9,406 nucleotides of DNA from Blautia sp. (GTDB taxonomy: Bacteria > Bacillota > Clostridia > Lachnospirales > Lachnospiraceae), in contig JAFOJB010000193.1 in assembly GCA_017420455.1 (NCBI GenBank), forward strand, positions 1 through 9,406. Direction: 5' to 3'. This document shows, piece after piece, positions 6,371 to 9,406 of this stretch. The stretch's first letter is position 1. Each line of letters starts with the position of its first letter. A program made the translations under genes and the position numbers. A model generated the notes under the pieces. That model did no database searches and was not told the DNA's origin. It saw nothing but the letters and a program-made list of their open reading frames with translations.

Positions 6371-7596
6371 AATATGTTATTATCGGTTCATCTGCCGCAG
6401 GAATAAACGCCATCCGGGAACTTCGGAAATACGATCAGGAGGGAGAGGTCGTTCTTGTTTCCAGGGATCAGAGCATCTATTCCAGATGTATTCTTCACCA
6501 GTATTTATCCGGAGAAAGGACGCTGGAGAGGCTGAACTTTGCCGAGCCGGATTTTGACACTCTCTATAACGTGAACTGGATGAAAGGAAGAGAAGCCGTC
6601 GGTCTCAGACCGGCGCAGCACATTCTGGAGCTGGACGGGAAGGAAGAGCTTTCTTATGACAGGCTCCTGATAGCAACCGGTTCGCATACCTTTATTCCGC
6701 CCATCAAAGGCCTCCAGGAGGCTGAGAATTATATCGGTTTCCGCAATATTGACGATATCGAAGTGCTGAGGGAGGTTCCGAAGAAAGCGAAGCATATCGT
6801 AGTTCTGGGCTCGGGCCTGATCGGCATCGACTGCGCGACCGGCTTCCTCCACATGGGCGTCAGGGTGGCGCTTGTGGATTTTGCAGACTGGCTTCTCAAC
6901 AAACAGCTGGATGAAAGGGCGGCAAGGACCTATATCGATGCCTTCAAGGCCCAGGGCGTCGATCAGTATTATGGCGTTGGCGTCAGCGAAGTCCGTGTAG
7001 ACGAGAATCATCAGATCTATGAGATCGTACTGAGTGACGGGACGGTCCTTCCCTGTGACTACTTTGTCATTACGGCCGGTGTCCGTTCCAACGTCGAATT
7101 CCTCAGGGATTCCGGCCTGGAGCTGTCCAGGTTCGGTCTTGTCTATGATGAATCCGGAAGGACCTCAGATCCGGATGTATACGGCGCCGGTGATGTTTCA
7201 GGACAGAGTCCGATCTGGCCGGCGGCGGTCAAGGAGGGCATGGTAGCCGCTGCCAATATGGCAGGACAAAGAAAGAAGATGACAGATTACTTTGCCAGTA
7301 AGTCCACCATGAGCTTTCTGGGCATTCATACCATGTCCCTGGGTATCGTGACACCTCCCGATGACAGCTGCAGAGTTGATATCTATGACAAGGACGGGGT
7401 ATACAAGAAGGTGGTTTCCAGGGACGGCGTTATCATCGGCGCGCTTCTGCAGGGCGATCTGGCCTACGGCGGTGTACTGCAGCAGATGATCGCCAGAAGG
7501 ATCGATGTGACCAGGGTGAAAAAGCCTCTGTTCGAGATCGATTATTCGGACTTTTTCCATGAAAAAGCGAATCTGGAATTTGCTTATGAATTCTGA
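6367..7596 (+). CDS. NAD(P)/FAD-dependent oxidoreductase (NirB N-terminal / rubredoxin-reductase-like)
   Basis: This is a 409-residue pyridine nucleotide-disulfide oxidoreductase family flavoprotein. The FAD-binding Rossmann motif is at the N-terminus (YVIIGSSAAGINAIREL, 3-19), LLIATGSHTFIPP (100-112) is the usual second FAD contact, the NAD(P)H Rossmann motif is VVLGSGLIGIDCA (145-157), and the FAD-ribityl motif is VYGAGDVSG (271-279). The sequence resembles the front half of NADH-nitrite reductase NirB/NasB without their siroheme or bfd-like domains. It most likely oxidises NAD(P)H and feeds the four-cluster protein. Cys41 in YSRCILHQYLSG lies near the flavin end; whether it is redox active is unknown. 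GGAGGTG upstream, inside the preceding gene, gives a strong ribosome site, and the start overlaps that gene by four bases. Confidence 0.92.
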   Translation: MKYVIIGSSAAGINAIRELRKYDQEGEVVLVSRDQSIYSRCILHQYLSGERTLERLNFAEPDFDTLYNVNWMKGREAVGLRPAQHILELDGKEELSYDRLLIATGSHTFIPPIKGLQEAENYIGFRNIDDIEVLREVPKKAKHIVVLGSGLIGIDCATGFLHMGVRVALVDFADWLLNKQLDERAARTYIDAFKAQGVDQYYGVGVSEVRVDENHQIYEIVLSDGTVLPCDYFVITAGVRSNVEFLRDSGLELSRFGLVYDESGRTSDPDVYGAGDVSGQSPIWPAAVKEGMVAAANMAGQRKKMTDYFASKSTMSFLGIHTMSLGIVTPPDDSCRVDIYDKDGVYKKVVSRDGVIIGALLQGDLAYGGVLQQMIARRIDVTRVKKPLFEIDYSDFFHEKANLEFAYEF

Positions 7597-7601
7597 TTTA
7601 A

Positions 7602-7622
7602 AAGGCAGATCCGGAATCTGCT
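7602..7622 (+). repeat. Tandem hairpin repeat, copy 1
   Basis: The 18-base string AGGCAGATCCGGAATCTG (7603-7620) forms a stem of about eight pairs (one G-U), AGGCAGAT with ATCTGCTT, around a CCGGA loop. It starts seven bases after the flavoprotein stop codon. An identical string follows 36 bases later. Confidence 0.65.
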
Positions 7623-7638
7623 TCTGAGCTTTGAAAAG

Positions 7639-7659
7639 AGGCAGATCCGGAATCTGTTT
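7639..7659 (+). repeat. Tandem hairpin repeat, copy 2
   Basis: This is an exact copy of the same 18 bases at 7639-7656, again able to form CAGAT/ATCTG arms with a CCGGA loop and outer G-U pairs. It is followed by TTTAATC. The pair could be a weak terminator, an RNA processing or stability element, or a protein-binding site. Confidence 0.65.
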
Positions 7660-7664
7660 AATCG

Positions 7665-7687
7665 CTGACTGACAACAACGCAGTCAG
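7665..7687 (+). terminator. Third hairpin in the flavoprotein-channel gap (possible attenuator)
   Basis: CTGACTG (7665-7671) and CAGTCAG (7681-7687) are exact inverted arms with a nine-base loop, followed by ATTTGGATTT. The run after it is poorly T-rich, so termination would be partial at best. It stands between the redox genes and the channel gene, where it could lower downstream expression. Confidence 0.4.
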
Positions 7688-7695
7688 ATTTGGAT

Positions 7696-7724
7696 TTGAG
7701 CAAGCAGAATTCGGAAGTTATTTG
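7696..7724 (+). promoter_or_regulatory. Weak possible promoter for the channel gene
   Basis: TTGAGC (7696-7701) and TATTTG (7719-7724) are 17 bases apart, with four and three matches to consensus. This is marginal. The gene may instead depend on read-through from the upstream operon. Confidence 0.2.
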
Positions 7725-7766
7725 TGTACAGTGCCTTATGTGCTTTCATGAAAAGGAGACAAGAAT

Positions 7767-8705
7767 ATGTCAGACAGACTGAAGAGAATGCCAGTTCCGA
7801 TCCTGCCCACCTTTGTTGGAACACTGACACTTTCCAACGTCTACGGCAGTATGGGTTATACCTGGTTCCGTTACCTGGTTATGGCTGCTGCCATGATCAT
7901 TATTATCTGCTATATCGCCAGGATCGTCGTCTATCCCGGCGTGTGCCTGGCGGAATATAAGCAGACCGTGCCGTCAAGTCTCTATGCCGGTTTCACGATG
8001 TGCCTGATGATCCTGGGAAGCTTTTTCTATGAAAAGGGTCTGGGATTCGGAAAATGGATCTGGCTGTTCGCCATCATTATCCATGCGGTCCATATCTGCA
8101 TCTTTACCTTCAACAATGTCATAAAAAAACGGGATATCAATACCACAGTCCCAAGCTGGTTCGTTACCTACAACGGGATCATGGTCAGCTGCGTTACAGG
8201 CGGCGCCATGAACATGAAACCCATGCTGCAGGTGATCACGATCTACGGAATCATCATCTACCTGATCCTGATTCCTGTGATGATCGTCCGGCTGGTCAGG
8301 GTACCGGTCAAACCGGCTGTCTATCATACCATGCCGGTCGTTCTGGCGCCCTGCAGTCTGTGTGTTGTGAGTCTGATCAATACCTTTGATTCTCCCCACG
8401 CGGCACTTTTGTATTTCCTGTATTTCTGTGTGCTGGCTTCCCTGCTGTTTATTATCATCAAGCTGCCGGATTTCTTTTCTTTTGATTTCGTACCCGGATT
8501 TGCAGGACTGACCTTCCCGATGGCCATCGGTATCGTTGCAACCAGCAAGATGGCCGGCTATCTGACAGGAAGCGGCAGGGAAAGCGTGGCTGCCGCGCTG
8601 ACACAGCTTTCGGGATTCCAGATTTTTCTGACCTCCATGCTGGTGGGTTATGTGCTCCTGAACTTCCTGCGTATGCTTCTTAAGACTCCCAAAAGATCCA
8701 TGTAA
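7767..8705 (+). CDS. TDT-family (TehA/SLAC1-like) anion channel or transporter
   Basis: This is a 312-residue integral membrane protein with about ten hydrophobic segments. Family marks are the N-terminal KRMPVPILPTFVGTLTLSN (6-24), PSWFVTYNGIMV (129-140) and FSFDFVPGFAGLTFPMAI (237-254). The last corresponds to the conserved Phe-x-Phe-Pro-rich core of the tellurite-resistance/dicarboxylate transporter group (PF03595), which includes TehA, plant SLAC1 and fungal sulfite exporter Ssu1. Some databases name such proteins exfoliative toxin A/B, which is misleading. Members conduct anions such as chloride, nitrate or sulfite. Its place after a nitrate-reductase-like operon suggests it moves the substrate or product of that enzyme, but the ion is inferred. 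AAAAGGAGA eight bases before the ATG supports the start. A 170-base hairpin-rich gap separates it from the redox genes. Confidence 0.8.
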   Translation: MSDRLKRMPVPILPTFVGTLTLSNVYGSMGYTWFRYLVMAAAMIIIICYIARIVVYPGVCLAEYKQTVPSSLYAGFTMCLMILGSFFYEKGLGFGKWIWLFAIIIHAVHICIFTFNNVIKKRDINTTVPSWFVTYNGIMVSCVTGGAMNMKPMLQVITIYGIIIYLILIPVMIVRLVRVPVKPAVYHTMPVVLAPCSLCVVSLINTFDSPHAALLYFLYFCVLASLLFIIIKLPDFFSFDFVPGFAGLTFPMAIGIVATSKMAGYLTGSGRESVAAALTQLSGFQIFLTSMLVGYVLLNFLRMLLKTPKRSM

Positions 8706-8728
8706 GACACCGGGTCTGTCAGAGTGTG

Positions 8729-8791
8729 TCAGGGGGAAGGTTCTGTCTGATACCTTTTTCAAAAAAGTGTCGGATAGAACCTTCCCCCTGA
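8729..8791. terminator. Long bidirectional hairpin between convergent genes
   Basis: Arms 8729-8744 and 8776-8791 are exact inverted copies of 16 bases. The stem continues inward through a mixed Watson-Crick and G-U stretch to T5/A5 (8755-8759 with 8761-8765). It lies 24 bases after the channel stop codon and 26 bases from the stop of the convergent permease, so it can end transcription from both sides. Its AGGGGGAAGGTTCT arm resembles the GGGGACGGTTCC core of the hairpin at 1638-1667. Confidence 0.75.
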
Positions 8792-8816
8792 AGCATCTGA
8801 ACGGAATAAACGGATA

Positions 8817-9406
8817 TCATATTGCTGCCAGCAGTGAACCCAGAATCAGCACCGCGCCGGCTGCGCCGGCGGGCGTCATGGGTTCGTGCAAAAACAATGC
8901 CGAGAGCAGCACTGCTGTCACGGGATCGATATAGCTGAAGAGCGCCGTAATCTGCACAGGCAGACGCTCCACCGATCCGAAATACAGTGCATAGGCAATG
9001 CCGGTATGGACAATACCGACAACTGCAAGCAGCACGCTCTCCCCGGCGGTAAGCGCATAAGCGTGAAGCGTTCTGCGCATCAGCATATAGGGGACCAGGG
9101 CGGCGGCGGCAGAAAACAGCTGAACGATGGTCTTCTCATAGACAGGTACACCGGTGATCTTTTTATTCAGAAGCACAACGCAGGCGTAAAGCGCCGCGGC
9201 GCCTAGTCCCAGCAGGATCCCGCGCACATGGCAGGCTCCCATCTGCCCTCCGGATATCACTGCATCTGCCGCCCCGGCGGAGATCTCTCCGGGGAAACCA
9301 ACTCCCGACACCAGTACCATCCCCAAAATGGCCACAGCCACACAGAGGACTTTCCGCAAGGTGATTTTTTCCTTAAACAGGAACGGTGATACCAGCAGAA
9401 CGATCA
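8817..9406 (-). CDS. EamA-family (DMT superfamily) permease, 5' end outside window
   Basis: The frame stays open to the right edge. The residues just inside the edge (LLVSPFLFKEKITLRKVLCV) match the helix end and loop before a new helix in EamA proteins, so a TTG at 9359 is not the true start. About 196 of the usual 290-300 residues are present. The visible part holds the end of the first EamA repeat and the whole second repeat. The second repeat starts near GILLGLGAAALYACVVLLNKKI and ends with the typical FSYIDPVTAVLLSALFLHEPMTPAGAAGAVLILGS region (Pro of the loop and Glu-Pro before the last helix). Such permeases export metabolites, amino acids or drugs. The substrate is not predictable. 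It converges on the channel gene and has no functional link visible here. Confidence 0.88.
   Translation of the reverse strand, partial: IVLLVSPFLFKEKITLRKVLCVAVAILGMVLVSGVGFPGEISAGAADAVISGGQMGACHVRGILLGLGAAALYACVVLLNKKITGVPVYEKTIVQLFSAAAALVPYMLMRRTLHAYALTAGESVLLAVVGIVHTGIAYALYFGSVERLPVQITALFSYIDPVTAVLLSALFLHEPMTPAGAAGAVLILGSLLAAI

Noticed and set aside
7597..7700. A CRISPR array
   Set aside because: There are only two 18-base copies with a short gap, each internally palindromic, and no cas genes nearby.
7974..8762. A 262-codon minus-strand frame opposite the channel gene
   Set aside because: The translation is rich in His, Gln and Asp, as expected from reading a membrane protein gene backwards. 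The plus-strand product has clear TDT motifs.

Overview
The window looks like chromosome of an anaerobic, gut-type Clostridia bacterium, most likely Lachnospiraceae. I infer this from strong AAGGAG-type ribosome sites, YesN/AraC-like regulation, moderate GC with AT-rich intergenic regions, a clostridial-style cytosolic molybdenum oxidoreductase operon, and long palindromes around GGGGACGG-like cores. No species can be named from the sequence alone.

Left part (1-1872). The 3' end of an AraC-type regulator runs off the left edge. A well-formed promoter overlaps its stop codon. The predicted transcript begins almost exactly at a 157-base imperfect palindrome, followed by a serine alpha/beta hydrolase (lysophospholipase or monoacylglycerol lipase type). 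Downstream is a 240-base convergent gap. It holds a perfect hairpin, a second GTCCCC-type repeat, and a coding-like stretch in the hydrolase frame that may be a gene remnant.

Centre (1873-8705). Two divergent transcription units share a 289-base control region. Leftward is a tightly packed trio: an ECF transporter S-component-like membrane protein, a membrane-anchored protein with a sulfite-oxidase-like (Oxidored_molyb) fold and no cysteine, and MobA, which adds GMP to molybdopterin. Rightward is a 694-residue bis-MGD molybdoenzyme with an N-terminal [4Fe-4S] site and a Cys-Met molybdenum motif of the Nas/Nap nitrate reductase type. It is followed by a 16-cysteine ferredoxin-like subunit (four [4Fe-4S] clusters) and an NAD(P)H/FAD oxidoreductase. 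After a gap with tandem hairpins comes a TDT/TehA/SLAC1-family anion channel. No subunit has a signal peptide, so the likely chain is NAD(P)H to FAD protein to Fe-S protein to molybdoenzyme, in the cytosol. Nitrate is the best substrate guess. The channel may move nitrate, nitrite or another anion. The leftward trio plausibly serves cofactor supply or maturation.

Right edge (8706-9406). A long bidirectional hairpin separates the channel gene from a convergent, 5'-truncated EamA-family permease.

The least explained parts are the transcribed 157-base palindrome, the MobA/SUOX-like/ECF trio, and the pairing of a nitrate-reductase-like complex with a TDT channel.
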